From Ziziphus jujuba (Eukaryota > Streptophyta > Magnoliopsida > Rosales > Rhamnaceae), in contig NC_083384.1 of NCBI RefSeq assembly GCF_031755915.1, forward strand, positions 31,415,001-31,479,000: DNA of 64,000 bases, in the 5' to 3' direction. Under the pieces are notes generated by a model. The model was not told the DNA's origin. It ran no database searches and saw nothing but the letters and a program-made list of their open reading frames with translations. Shown here piece after piece: positions 9,968-22,035 of this stretch. The position numbers were made by a program, and so were the translations under genes. The stretch's first letter is position 1, and each line of letters begins with the position of its first letter.

Positions 9968-12900
9968 ATGGCTGGCACAGAAGCCTCATCGCCGTGCAAT
10001 TCTGATTCAGACCTTGTAAAGCCAACAACCCCTTTAGTCGCTTTCCTAGAACGACTCCAACAATTGGCATTCGAAACCTTTGGAAAATCCAACTTTGACC
10101 CAAAACTATATGTCGATTTGTCTTTGAAATTAGATCTATCAGCCACAAAGGAAGCTTTTGATCAGCTTCCAAGGTGTGAAAATGGGTTGGTGTTTGTTCA
10201 AGATTTGAGAGAGTATATAGGAAAGTACTTTGAGTGTGCTGGTGATGATTTGGTGTGCGTTGAGCCAAAGGACTTTGTCAAGGAGCCAGAGGGGTTCTTG
10301 CCTAATGTGGAGAATCAAGAAGTAAGAGCATGGGCATTGGAGGTGCATTCCCTATGGAAGAATTTAAGCCGAAAAGTTTCCGATGAGGTCCAGAAACATC
10401 CTGAGTCACATACTCTGCTTCCCTTGCCTCAGCAGGTCATGATTCCTGGTTCAAGGTTTAGAGAGGTCTACTATTGGGATTCTTATTGGGTCATAAGGTT
10501 AGTTTGATCATGTTATATTACATTGTCTCTTTCTTTTGTAAATGACTCTGAACCTTGGAAAATAACATATTTCACTTTGTTGTTTCAATTCAGGGGCTTG
10601 CTAGCAAGCAAAATGTATGACACAGCAAAAGCAATTGTGACAAACCTCATTTCCCTTGCAGAAGAATATGGCTATGTCCTTAATGGTGCAAGGGCTTACT
10701 ACACTAATAGGAGGTAACTCTTCTTCTTTTCCTATTTCTTTTTCATGATCTAGTAGTGTAATAGTTGGTTACCATATCAATCATCATTCTACTTATTGTC
10801 CTGCTTGCTTGTTCTTTGTCATTCAGTTTTTTGATCATGACAAACTTGATCAATTATGGATTTCTTGTCTCTGATAAACTATGCATGCTAGGAAAACTTC
10901 TTCATATGATTTCAATGGGGCATTTGGAGTGCTTATTTTTGTGAATAGAAATTAAAAGCAATTTATTTTCTCCCTTAACTATTTATGTTATTATATGCTT
11001 CTTATTTTTAGCTCTACCATCTCAATTTCCTGATTTTCTTTTTTAATTTTATTTTAACACAACCTTTTTGTTCTTGATGAAATGCTTGAGAGTGCAAAAA
11101 TGCTCAAATGCTGGTAGTTACTAATGTATTTTGAGGATTGAAATCTGATAGTATTTCTTACTAAATGCTTGTAGATATTCTAATACAAATAACAAGTTCT
11201 AGTTTCCTTTTCATTCATTGAGACTAGCTTTACTATAGTTCCAAAACAAAATATAAGCTTGGGGAAATTTTTGCAGCCAGCCCCCTCTCCTTAGCGCAAT
11301 GGTTCATGAAATATACAAGAGGACTGGAGATTTGGAATTTGCTAAAAAATCACTTCCTACACTGATCAAAGAATATCAATTTTGGAATTCAGGTATATGA
11401 CTTACTGAGGTACTTTTAGTTTGATGTTCACTGTAAAATTCTCTTACGTTTGCCTCAATTTTGTTTTTGGAAATGAAATTTTGCTTATCCTTCTTTGTTT
11501 CCTTATAATATTTGGTTCTAATTTTTACGAGTAATGCCTTTTTCTTCGTTGTAGGAATACACAAAGTGACCATTGAGGATGCTCAGGCCTGCACTCATAC
11601 TTTAAATCGATATTATGCAATGTGGAATAAACCAAGGCCTGAATCTTCAATCATTGTGAGTCCTCTGCATCTTACTTAGCATAAGCTCTCCTATTGTATG
11701 CAAAAATGGTGGAATGAATTAGTATTAATATTTCTGATTCATTCTGTCTCTTAGGACAAGGAATTTGCTTCCAAGATCCCAAATGATGAAAAGCAGCATT
11801 TTTTCCGTGAAGTGGCTTCGGCTGCTGAATCTGGATGGGATTTCAGTACAAGATGGTTGAGGTACTTTTTGTTCAGAAGAATCCTTCCTACAAAAGAAGC
11901 TGTTTGGCTTAACTTACTTCTTTTTGTCAATTAATGATTCAAGTCCATTCAAGAAACTGTTTGACAAACTAAGCTGCGTGCCAAAACTTTGTCATCTGAG
12001 TATTGACAAGCAATAACATTCTAAATGTCAAATTCATCCACTGCCAACTTTAGACCTTGGATAACTTTTACTACTATAAATGAGCAATTCAGGACTTCTG
12101 AAATCATATTAGAAGTGAAAAATATTTCTCCAACTTCTTGTTATGTGGCAGGAACCCAGCAGATTTTACAACAATGGCCACAACATCAATCTTACCTGTT
12201 GATTTAAATGCATTCATCCTGGGGGTATGGCTCAGGGCTCTCTAAATGGAAGAAATCTTAAAAATTCCCATCCATTTTTTTATTTGGTGACAATGTCTGT
12301 TGTACACTTGATTCAGATGGAACTTGATATAGCATCCTTGGCAGAAGCAGTAGGAGATTACAACACCTCTAAGAAATACTTTGAAGCTTCAAGAGTGAGA
12401 GAAGAAGCAATGAGATCTGTTTTCTGGAATGCAGAAATGGGACAATGGCTTGATTACTGGCTCATGAATAGCGCGTGCAAGGTGTTGTCTACTTGTTTAA
12501 CATTTTCGTTACAAGTATTTATTCGAGTAATCTTCAGCTGTTCTAATTTTCTCCATTTGCTGCCTAGGAAGTGGAAAAATGGCAAGCTCAGAACCAGAAT
12601 CAGGAAGCATTTGCTTCGAACTTCGTTCCTTTGTGGATTAAATCATTTTATTCAGGTTTCTAATTACAGATTTTCATCTTTTGAACCAAAAAACTTCATT
12701 CCTTTGTTATGTGGCTTGAATCTCTAGATTAATAGATTTTACATTTAATTTGTTAACATACTCCTATTCACCAGTGAAACTTAGGGATGGTTTATTTATG
12801 GTTGGAGTAGGAAAAATCAGGTTAGTGCAATCAAGAATTGGAGCCTTGACTGTTGAGATACGTTGTGACACAGTTTAGAAATATCTTTTTTTTCTTTTTT

Positions 12901-13700
12901 TTTCTTTTTTTTCCCCTTACTATTATCTTAATGTATTGGTGTTTACTGTGAATAATTTAAGTTCTGTTTGATATGAAGATTCTTTTCTGGTGGACAAGGT
13001 CATGAAAAGTCTTAAAAATTCAGGCTTGCTTTGCGCTGCTGGTGTTGCGACATCTCTGACAAATTCAGGGGAACAATGGTAATTAATGACCAGTTTAAAT
13101 TTCAAATCTGAATATATATTTTAGAAAAGCTAAAGACAATTCAAGATTTAGTATATGGTAAAAAATGTGAATGGCCTAAAAATGTTCTTTTTAATAACAG
13201 GGATTTTCCAAATGGCTGGGCTCCACTCCAACACATGATAGTTGAAGGTTTGGCAAGATCTGGATCAACAGAAGCAAAGTTATTAGCAAAGGATATTGCA
13301 ATAAGATGGATCAGAACCAATTATGTTGCTTACAAGAAAACCAGAACCATGCATGAAAAATATAATGTGGAAAAGATTGGAGACTTTGGAGGTGGTGGTG
13401 AATATGAACCACAGGTATGCCTGGATCACAAACATTTTTTGGTTTGGATTATCACACTTTTCAGTTCCCAAAAAGCAGCCTGAAAGTATACAGAAGAACC
13501 AACATGAAATTTTATGGAACTATTAAAAAATTTTGGTGCCGAGAGTTTTTTATATTAATATATCTGTCAATTTGTTCATTACTGATTGGAAATTTGTTGC
13601 AATGCAGACTGGTTTTGGATGGTCAAATGGAGTTGTACTGACATTCTTGGAGGATTTCGGTTGCCCCAAAGACCTAAAGATAGACTGCTGCGATGCTTAG
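9968..13700 (+). CDS. TRE1-like: Trehalase (GH37), copy 1, without signal peptide, 568 aa
   Basis: Hydrolyses alpha,alpha-trehalose to two glucoses. Exons: 9968-10497, 10594-10713, 11277-11392, 11555-11655, 11755-11861, 12152-12224, 12317-12481, 12568-12655, 12979-13078, 13201-13414, 13608-13700; all introns are GT-AG and total coding length is 1707 nt. Trehalase signature 1 is PGSRFREVYYWDSYW at the end of exon 1 and signature 2 is QWDFPNGWAP across exons 9-10. The catalytic Asp (ESGWDFSTRW, about residue 318) and Glu (GGGGEY, about residue 534) are both present. Unlike copies 2 and 4 it has no N-terminal hydrophobic segment: the matching DNA upstream of 9968 has a small deletion and frame change, and the open frame has no ATG back to the stop at 9905. 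It may therefore encode an intracellular enzyme or be poorly translated. The frame is otherwise intact; exons 4-11 are nearly identical to pseudogene copy 3. Confidence 0.88.
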
Positions 13701-14656
13701 CAGCCAAACATGTGCATTTCAAACACTATCATATCACTTAATTTACCTAGCAGTTTCAAAATCATATGGCCTTCTGATTTAATTCCTTGTAAAAAAATAG
13801 CTTAAAATTCTCTCTTTCTCTTGAGGGGTTCTAGTTCTACGTGCCACTGGTCCGCTTGTACCAAATGATGATCAATGTGATCTTCATTAGTCACCATGTT
13901 AAGTGATAGAGCTTCACCTAGCATAACCCATGGCAATGGTTGAAAAGAAAGCAATCTGCTGTGTACTATTCTTTCCGTAACAAGATCTATATATCTGTCA
14001 ATCTATCTATCAATCTATATGTATGTATACAACGTGCTTGTAATCAAATTACATGTCATTCATGGGATATATTACCTGAACTACATGTAATCGGATATTA
14101 GCTGACTTACAGCGTTCGTCCATCGTAGCAAAATTGTAAACATACAAATGTATACATCCTTATTGCATGTATTATTTTATTTTTTTTACAGTACGAAAGA
14201 GATTTGATTATGTATTGCGTTGTCAACAATACTAAACTTTTTCCAATACGGACAAACTTATTTTGATTTGTTCGAGGTTTGAACCACTCTTCAGGCAATA
14301 CCATTTATTTTATTTTATTTTTTTCTGTACACAAAACAGTTATATATAAATGCACGAGTATTATAATAGTATAGCATAAATGTACAGTAAAAGTCCTTTT
14401 TTCATATAGATAACGACGTACTTACACATTTACCAAAAAAACGAAATCGTTACGCAAAACAGTTAGATATAAATGCACGGAATGTACAGTACACTCGCGT
14501 GGGAGCTCGGTGGTTTGAGCACCATCATATACTTTACTTTTATTTTATTTATGCTATGACTTTTTTTTTTGGGGGCCATCATATACATTTATTTATAGCA
14601 GTAAAATACTATATCTTCCCTTCCCTTGCTATACACAGCTTTCAATTCCAATTATC
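13701..14656. promoter_or_regulatory. Spacer between trehalase copies 1 and 2, with the promoter of copy 2
   Basis: Holds the 3' flank of copy 1 and the promoter of copy 2. TATATAAAT at about 14341-14349, followed by GCACG, is a candidate TATA box about 310 bp before the ATG. A related CAGTTAGATATAAATGCACG lies at about 14459-14478, so this promoter has a partial internal duplication. The copy 4 spacer (24173-25139) has the first site but not the second. Confidence 0.45.
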
Positions 14657-17600
14657 ATGGACTTCAATCTCTCCAAAAGGCCTATCCGATGCTTTTCTCT
14701 GCTACTTTTCTTGTTGTTGCTTCTGATAGCCACGGATAGCACAGAACCTTCATCTCCAAGCAATTCTGATCCTGGTCCTGTGAAACCAACGACCCCTTTA
14801 GTCAATTTCCTAGAACGTGTCCAACAACTGGCATTTTACACCTTTGGAGAATCCGACTTCGACCCAAAACTCTACGTTGACTTGTCGTTGAAGTTCAATT
14901 TGGAAGACGCAGAGAAGGCTTTTGATAAGCTTCCAAGGTCTGGAAATGGGAAAGTGTCTGTTAAAGATTTGAGAGGGTATATTGGGAAATATTTTGAGGC
15001 TGCTGGGGATGACGTGGTGTATGCAGAGCCAGAGGATTTTGTCCCTGAGCCAGAGGGGTTTTTGCCTAAGGTGAAGAACCAAGAAGTGAGGGCTTGGGCT
15101 TTGGAGGTTCATTCTCTTTGGAAGAATTTGAGCCGCAGAGTCTCCAGTGAGACACAGAAACATCCTGAGTTGCATACTCTTCTTCCTTTGCCTAAGCAGG
15201 TCATAATTCCTGGTTCAAGATTTAGAGAGGTCTACTATTGGGATTCTTATTGGATAATAAGGTCGATTATTTTCATATATGCTGTGTTATTTTTTTTCTT
15301 TTTGAGGTTTCTGAAAGTTTTATGGTAGAGTGGTCCACTATGTTTTCTACTGCATTTCTTTGATAATGGTTTTATCATATAATTTGTTGTTTCAGGGGAT
15401 TGCTAGCAAGTAAAATGCATGATACAGCTAAAGCCATTGTGACTAATCTAATTTCCCTTATAGAAGAATATGGTTTCGTTCTTAATGGTGCAAGGGCTTA
15501 TTACAGTAATAGGAGGTAATGCTTTTGTTTTTGTTTTGTTTTGTTTTTTCAATGTCCTTATTTTGCATTGTTATTATACATAATCTTGTTAGCTTCCATG
15601 GCCTTATTATTAGTACTATTCCTGTTTGCCTATCCCTTTTCTTTACCAATTAATGATATTTCTAAGAAATACTAAAATTTGATCTTAGTTTTCCAATATA
15701 GTTGCACTTTATAGATTGAAATCTAATAGTATTTCTCACTAAATGCTTCCTTTGAATTCATGTTATACGTCTAACAAATTTCCTAGTTTTCTTTGCATTT
15801 ATTGAAGTTTCTCTTGCATGACTACCTTACTGTAGTTCAATTCAAAGCCTAATCTTGGGCCAATTTTTGCAGCCAGCCACCACTCCTTAGTGCAATGGTT
15901 TATGAAATATACGAAAGGACTGGAGCTTTGGAATTTGCTAAAAAGTGTCTTCCTGCACTGATCAAGGAACACCAATTTTGGAATTCAGGTGTATGACTTA
16001 GATCATACTTATTTCTAGTTTGATGTTTAACTGTATGAAACTCTTCCTTGTCTCAAGTTTTATTTTCAGAATAAACCTTTATTTTATTTTATTTTATTTT
16101 ATTTTTTTGTTGTAGAAATACACAAGGTGACCATTCAGGATGCTCAGGCTTGCACTCATACTTTAAGTCGATACAATGCAATGTGGAATGAACCGAGGCC
16201 GGAATCTTCAACCCTTGTGTGTCCTCTGCATCTTACTTGGTGTATATTTTTTGTTGTATGAACAAGCAGTGGAATGAATTAGAACTGATATCTCTGATTC
16301 ATGTCTCTTAGGATGAGAAATTTGCTTCGAAGATCCCAGATGTGGAAAAGAAACATTTTTTTCGTGAAGTGGCTTCAACTGCGGAGTCTGGTTGGGATTT
16401 TAGTACAAGATGGATGAGGTGCTTTAAGTACTAATTTTTCTTTCCTACAAAAACCTTTGTATAGGATGGTCGATAAGGTTTTGCTGCTATGTGGCAGGAA
16501 CACCACAGATTTTACAACACTGGCCACTACATCAATCTTACCAGCTGATTTAAATGCTTTCATTCTTGGGGTATGTGCCAGAGCTGTAAGCTCTAAATTG
16601 AATATGTTCTAAAAACTTTGGATCCACTTTCATGTGACAAGTTCTGTTGCGTACTTGATTCAGATGGAACTCAATATTGCATCATTGGCGAAAGCAATAG
16701 GAGACTATAACATCTCTAAGCACTTTCTCAAAGCTTCTCAAGCTAGAGAAAAAGCAATAAGATCTGTTTTCTGGAATGCAGAGAAGGGACAGTGGCTTGA
16801 CTACTGGCTTGCCAATCGCACATGGAAGGTATTATCTGCTTGTTAAACGTTTTAAATTTTTAATTACTAACATTTCTAAGAGTAAACTTCAGCTGTTTAA
16901 GTTTTTCATCATTTTGATGTTTAGGAAGCTGAAAAATGGGAAGCTTGGAACCAGAATCCGAAAGTATTTGCTTCAAATTTCATTCCTTTGTGGATTAAAT
17001 CGTTTTATTCAGGTTAGAGATTATGAATGTTCATCTTGTGTCAATGACAGCCTGTTCCTGAATGCCTTGATTGAATAATGTCATTGAAACTTGAGCTCTA
17101 ACAGTGCTCATCCATCTTGGTCACAGCTAGGCTGCTGATTACGTCCTGAACTTTGAAGCTAAATTGACTTCCTTTGCAACCTAGATGAGGGCAAATGAGT
17201 GCTTTGATAATTATCATTGGCATGGTTCTGTTTTTAATTTTATCCAAGTCAAGCCCTGTTTCAGTTCATCCCTGTTGAAGTTCAGTTTCTTGTCAGGTTA
17301 TTGTAGTTGATTTCAAAGTAGTGGGACATCTTTAATTAATAGATTATACAGTTGTTCAAAATATCATGTGGCTTTTAGCCTAAAGATTATTTGATTTCAC
17401 AACTTGTCGGCATACTCCAAATCACCGTCGAAACCTAGGTAGTTACCATAATGTCAACAAGGTTGGAGCTATTGGTTGTTGACTCATAAACAGAAAATTT
17501 TAGTGTTTGTTCCTTTCAATTTTTCCATTATATTGAGTATAATCTAGTTCTGTTTGATATGAAGATACTATTCTGGTGGACAAAGTCAGAAGGAGTCTCC

Positions 17601-18272
17601 AAAGTTCTGGTTTGCTACGTTCTGTTGGTATTGCAACATCTCTGACAAAGTCAGGACAACAATGGTCGGTAACTTGTTTATAGAGCTCAACTCTATATCA
17701 ATGTTTTGGAAAAAGCCAGAAACGATTGAAGATTAGAACATAGTTGAATGTCTATGGCCTAATAAACTTGTAAAAACAGGGACTTCCCGAATGGTTGGGC
17801 TCCACTACAACACATGATAGTTGAAGGTTTGGCAAGATCAGGATCAAAACAAGCAAGGTCATTAGCAATGGACATTGCTATGAGATGGATCAGAACCAAT
17901 CATGTTGCATATAAGAAAACCAGCGCCATGCACGAAAAATACAATGTCGAAAATTGTGGAGATTTTGGAGGTGGTGGTGAATACATACCCCAGGTATGAT
18001 TTTTGATCACACTAGTTTTGTTGGATTATCACACTTTTCAGTTCCCAAAAATCAGCCTGCAAATATATAGAAGAATCAACATCAACTTTAAAGTAGCTAC
18101 AATTTCTTTAAATTGAATGTAGATTTGTCAATGCTGTGAACTTCTGTCAATTTGTTTTTTACTTCAATTGAAATTTGTTGCAATGCAGACTGGTTTTGGA
18201 TGGTCAAATGGAGTAGTATTGACATTCTTGGAGGAGTTTGGATGGCCTGAAGACCTAAACATAGACTGTTGA
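14657..18272 (+). CDS. TRE1-like: Trehalase (GH37), copy 2, with signal peptide, 590 aa
   Basis: Exons: 14657-15261, 15396-15515, 15873-15988, 16116-16216, 16312-16418, 16498-16570, 16664-16828, 16925-17012, 17565-17664, 17780-17993, 18189-18272; coding length 1773 nt. The N-terminus MDFNLSKRPIRC followed by a leucine-rich core (about residues 13-25) is a signal peptide or signal anchor, so the enzyme should enter the secretory route. Arabidopsis TRE1 is known to be a plasma-membrane protein facing the apoplast. Signature 1 PGSRFREVYYWDSYW begins at residue 185; the catalytic Asp is D343 in ESGWD; signature 2 QWDFPNGWAP is residues 491-500; the catalytic Glu is E559 in GGGGEY. Possible N-glycosylation sites include NLS, NTT and NRT. 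Length is near the usual plant size of about 600 aa. The start is the only ATG giving the hydrophobic leader. No defect is seen. Confidence 0.95.
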
Positions 18273-18395
18273 CAGGCTTTCGAATCAAAGCAGACGATTT
18301 CTTTTTCTAATACTGCAAACAATCAGTTAGTTTACCTTGCAATTTCAAAACTACATGGCCTAAATTGTGATTTGATTTTTACACTAATGTTTAAA

Positions 18396-18430
<35 letters not shown>

Positions 18431-19589
18431 CGTTCTCTTGTAGTGAGATTTTCCACCACTAATTAAGCCACTTGTTCCAAAAGTGTGAAAAGTAATCTTG
18501 GTCCTCATGCTAAAGTGAGAGATCCGTTAGGAATACTTTAGATTATCTCACTTTTTTTTTTTTGTTTTTTTTTTTTCTCTCTTTAAAGATTTTTCTAAAT
18601 TTGGCAATTAAATACACCAAGGGAATCATTCCAAGTTCAAATCAATTTCATCATCTTGAAATTGGGCTATTTGTACTTTGTGTCCGAAACTCTCATAGGC
18701 TATTATTCATCAATCATCATCGTCATCATGATGACTATAATTTTTAATAATTACAATTATTATGGCTGATAATGGTCCACGAGTAGTTAACGAAGAGATA
18801 TAGTGATTCTTGATCAAGTTGTTAATAAGTAATTGGTGGGATTTCAACTTTCATTAAAGTTTTTCTAAAGATTAATTTTCTTGTTGTGATTAGAACAGAA
18901 TGAGATTTTTGATATGCTATCTCTAGAAGCAGTTTTTGATTGCTCAATAATGTTTCCAAAGCTGGTGGAGTTAGTTGCCTCAATATAACTTTGTGCAATG
19001 ACATAAACAGCTTAACTAATGGATTTAACAAAAGGTTAACCACAATTAATTAATTTTTCATAACCAAATTTGATAAAAAAATCCTCCAACTCATACCTCA
19101 TATGTGGCATTCAACTTTTTGTAGAAGCAAATATTGCATTACAAAAGATTTAAAAGGCCTACAAAGTGGGTAGTGGATCAAGATTTAAACGGCCAGCAAA
19201 GTGGGTGGTGGATCAGCATGATATAGATAGATACTCTTCCTTTTTTTCTTTAGCCATTGGTAGATTCTCTAATCATAAGAAAATTAGCAGTGAGATTGGC
19301 ATAGTCGCTGGTTTTGGTTCAATTTTTCTTCTTTTTGGTGATAAAATCAGAAGAGAAAAAAGCCAAAAAAAAAAAAAATTAAAAACAACTCATCAAACCC
19401 ACCACACAAATGACACATAAACTCAGATCTTTCCAGGAATCAAATTAGGATTCCAAGTTGGGATACCATTTTTTTTTTTTTTTTTTTTTTGAGTTGCCCA
19501 CTTAGCAGCTAGCTAGCTTGCTATAGCTCACTCCCTATATATCAAATTTTAAACAAAAACCCAAATCTCATTATTATAATTGATCAATT
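18273..19589. other. 3' flank of trehalase copy 2 (duplicated spacer)
   Basis: No gene. It contains the end of the copy 2 transcript, T-rich tracts (18402-18430, 18553-18576) and sequence that recurs at 28682-30137. An A tract near 19367 and a T tract near 19470 differ in length between the two blocks. Confidence 0.7.
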
Positions 19590-20460
19590 CACTACAAAAA
19601 ATTTGGACAATCGCTGCACAACTAATTTGTCACGTAAGGGTCATTTTTTGTCGCATTATAGCGTTTAGGTGACAGGATTGGATTGTCTTATGTTTAGCAT
19701 GATAGATTCATCATAAAGCATTTTCATGATGAACATTTTACTTTGTCAATGAAAGAGCATGTAACTGCAACAAAAAAAAATTTCATCATAGATTGGAACT
19801 TTACCGTGACATCAGTTTTTGTTATGTAAAGCATATTTTTTGTCATTATTCATACAAATTTTGTCACCAATACATATGTAAAATCTGATCAAACTTATTC
19901 ATTAGTGACAATGCATACAGTTAAGTGATAAAATATTATTTGTAACTTAAACTATCAGTGGCATATCCAATTTGTCACTTAAAACATCAATGACAAAACT
20001 GATTTGTCATTGAACCCTTCCAGTGACAAGTAAACAATTTTTTGTCATTGACTTGTTACTGTATAACATAAACCATGGTTAAGTTATTCAATTTGTCATC
20101 CAAACTACTTTTTTATTATTTGGTGACAGCAGTTTTACAACTAAAAATAATATATCAATTACCAATATTAATTGATAAAAATTGTTTTTTTATTAGATAT
20201 TACTAATTGATTATAATATCATTAATTATCATTTACAAATATAACATGCCACTTTTGAAATGCAATTAACATAAAAGAATAATATTTTATTAAATGGTTA
20301 TCTTCTATTACAAAATTCATTAGACACCAATTAATACTATATAATGTGTATCAAATACAATAAGATTACATTAAAAGAAAAATATAAACAAAAACAGTTT
20401 GTAATTCTAGGAAAAAAATAAATATATATACAAGATGGTTGCCTATACCTCTTAAATCTT
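19590..20460 (-). mobile_element. CACTA (En/Spm-like) element fragment: one terminus and subterminal repeats
   Basis: Begins CACTACAAAAAATTTGG exactly where identity between the duplicated blocks stops (after TGATCAATT). CACTACAA is the hallmark end of CACTA transposons. The next 550 bp carry many copies of TTGTCA or its complement TGACAA in both orientations (for example near 19628, 19856, 19906, 19970, 19989, 20005, 20022, 20038 and 20092), typical of CACTA subterminal repeats that bind the transposase. No matching GTAGTG terminus is seen before the LINE, so the element is truncated. The right boundary is a guess; the unassigned stretch to about 21050 may belong to it. On the minus strand, exon-like pieces flanked by AG and GT sit near 20630-20760 and 20440-20510 but match no family I recognise. 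Confidence 0.6.
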
Positions 20461-21059
20461 TATAATCTCCATTGTCCAATGCAGTTTATTAATATATTCT
20501 CCAAGGATCCTATATAATAAAAAATAAAAATGAATCATTTAGTAGAAATCTAATTTGATTAGCAACTAAAAAAGAACCAGCTCAAGTCTTCCTAAGTTCC
20601 TATAAGTTGGCAATCCTTTACCTGTCAAGCATTCCCATCTCGTCTTCAATTCCCCCAACTTCCCAACCACTAATTCCAAATCTATCAATCGTAGTTACAT
20701 GAGAATCAGTAATAATCATATTATAAGAGTATAAAATGCCATCAATATTGAGAACAATCTGTCAAAAGCAATAAGAACAATTCTTAGATGAAAAATCTCC
20801 AATTAAAATCTAGGGCAGGAAAAGAAAACTTTTTACTTCTTTTCTGCAACAACTTGCATAACAAAGGAGGACAAATGTTTCACTGAACTTAACTCTTTTC
20901 AAGGCATTTGGGAAAAAACTGAAGTTAGCTTAGGCATTTTACCTTGTCTTTTATGTTGAAATAAGATCTTTGCAAAATTTTAAATGAATAGGAATAACTT
21001 GCTTTCAACAACCTGAAAAAAATTTAGTCTCCCGACAGCCTCTAATCTTCGGGAGCGAA
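20461..21059. other. Unassigned sequence between the CACTA end and the LINE fragment
   Basis: Probably interior CACTA sequence. Read on the minus strand, a segment near 20632-20760 is open, begins after TTTTGACAG and ends before GTAAAG, as an exon would. A further segment after an ATATAG acceptor near 20510 runs to a TAA near 20450. This would suit the last exons of an element-borne gene pointing toward the 19590 terminus, but the product is not identifiable. Confidence 0.35.
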
Positions 21060-22005
21060 ATTTTGAAATTGAAAATAGTTGTTGTATTCATGGATGCAGA
21101 TGCGTGGAGACGGATAACCACCTCTTTTTCACTTGCAAACTGTAAGGGCCATTTGGTTTGCCTCAACTTGGAGCATCAAATGGGACACCCTCGAAGAAAG
21201 ACCTTTAGAGGAGAAGCTGGTTTTGCTTACAGACCCCAAGGGAGCGCTTCCAGTTCATAGCAATGACAGGGAAGAATTCTTGATGTATGCAACTCTTGTG
21301 CTGGATCAAATATGGAAAATCAGGAACAAGGCAATCTTTGAGAATGCCACCTTTTCCTTGGAAGCCACAATGGAGAGGCTGAAAACCAGGTTTGAAGAGA
21401 CAAGGAACTTGGCGAACAAGAAATCTGTGGAAGTCTCTGCCTTCAGTCCCAGCAGGTCCGAATGGAGGAACCCTCCCTCACAATGCATCAGGATAAACAC
21501 AGACGCAGCAGTCAAGGGAGGTGCAAGTATGATTGGCACTATAGCAAGAGATCAGTAGAAGGAAATACATAAAACTAAAGCAGTCAAATGCTGCTCAGAC
21601 ATCCAGGAAGTAGCTGAAGCGTTTGGAGTTTTTTAGGGTTTGAAGTTAGCAAAAGAAGAAGGATGGAACAAAATATGGTGTGAATCTGATGCCAGAAACA
21701 TTGTCAAGATTATCAATAACCCGGATGCTCATAAAAGTCACTGGGCAGCAGATGGATTTATTTCTGAAATTGTTCAGCTCAAGAGTGAGTTTCAGGAGGC
21801 TCACGTAGTCTGGATCCCAGGAGAAAAGAATTTTCTTGCTCATTTTGTCAGTAACTGGGCTGTTAAAAATGACTTGTATGGTGTTTTATCTTTAAACTCT
21901 CTTCCCAGTTCCTTTTCCTTTTTTTTTAATCAGGAGCGTGGCACGTAGCCAACTCCTTTGCAGATTGTTGTCTTTTAAGCCAAAAAAAAAAAAAAAAAAA
22001 AAAAA
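21060..22005 (+). mobile_element. 5'-truncated LINE fragment with RNase H-like domain and poly(A) tail
   Basis: Holds the C-terminal part of a plant non-LTR retrotransposon polyprotein. First comes a zinc-binding reverse-transcriptase tail (about 21090-21180, a CRCVETDNHLFFTCK-like stretch followed by AIWFASTW after a frameshift). Then comes an RNase H fold of the RVT_3 type: INTDAAVKGG near 21497, a degraded EVAEAFG near 21609 and WCESDARNIV near 21678. Stops at 21556 and 21634 break the frame. A 24-base poly(A) at 21982-22005 closes it, immediately joined to trehalase intron 3 sequence at 22006. No reverse-transcriptase core is present, so it is a dead, 5'-truncated insertion. No target duplication was found. 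Confidence 0.8.
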
Positions 22006-22035
22006 TTACGAGTAATGCCTTTTTCTTTGTTGTAG

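Larger units (their letters stand above)
11525..19589 (+). repeat. Segmental duplication, block A (trehalase copies 1 [part] and 2)
   Basis: An approximately 8.1-kb block that reappears at 22006-30137 with high identity in exons, introns and spacers. It runs from intron 3 of copy 1 (TTACGAGTAATGCC) through copy 2 and about 1.3 kb of 3' flank to TGATCAATT. The coordinate offset is 10481 at the left and 10548 at the right; the growth includes a MITE present only in block B. Confidence 0.92.

Noticed and set aside
14810..15175. 121-codon minus-strand frame, repeated at 25293-25658
   Set aside because: It is the antisense shadow of trehalase exon 1; its repetition only reflects the block duplication.
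19590..22005. An LTR retrotransposon between the trehalase blocks
   Set aside because: No long direct terminal repeats, primer-binding site or polypurine tract; the ends are a CACTA terminus and a LINE poly(A).
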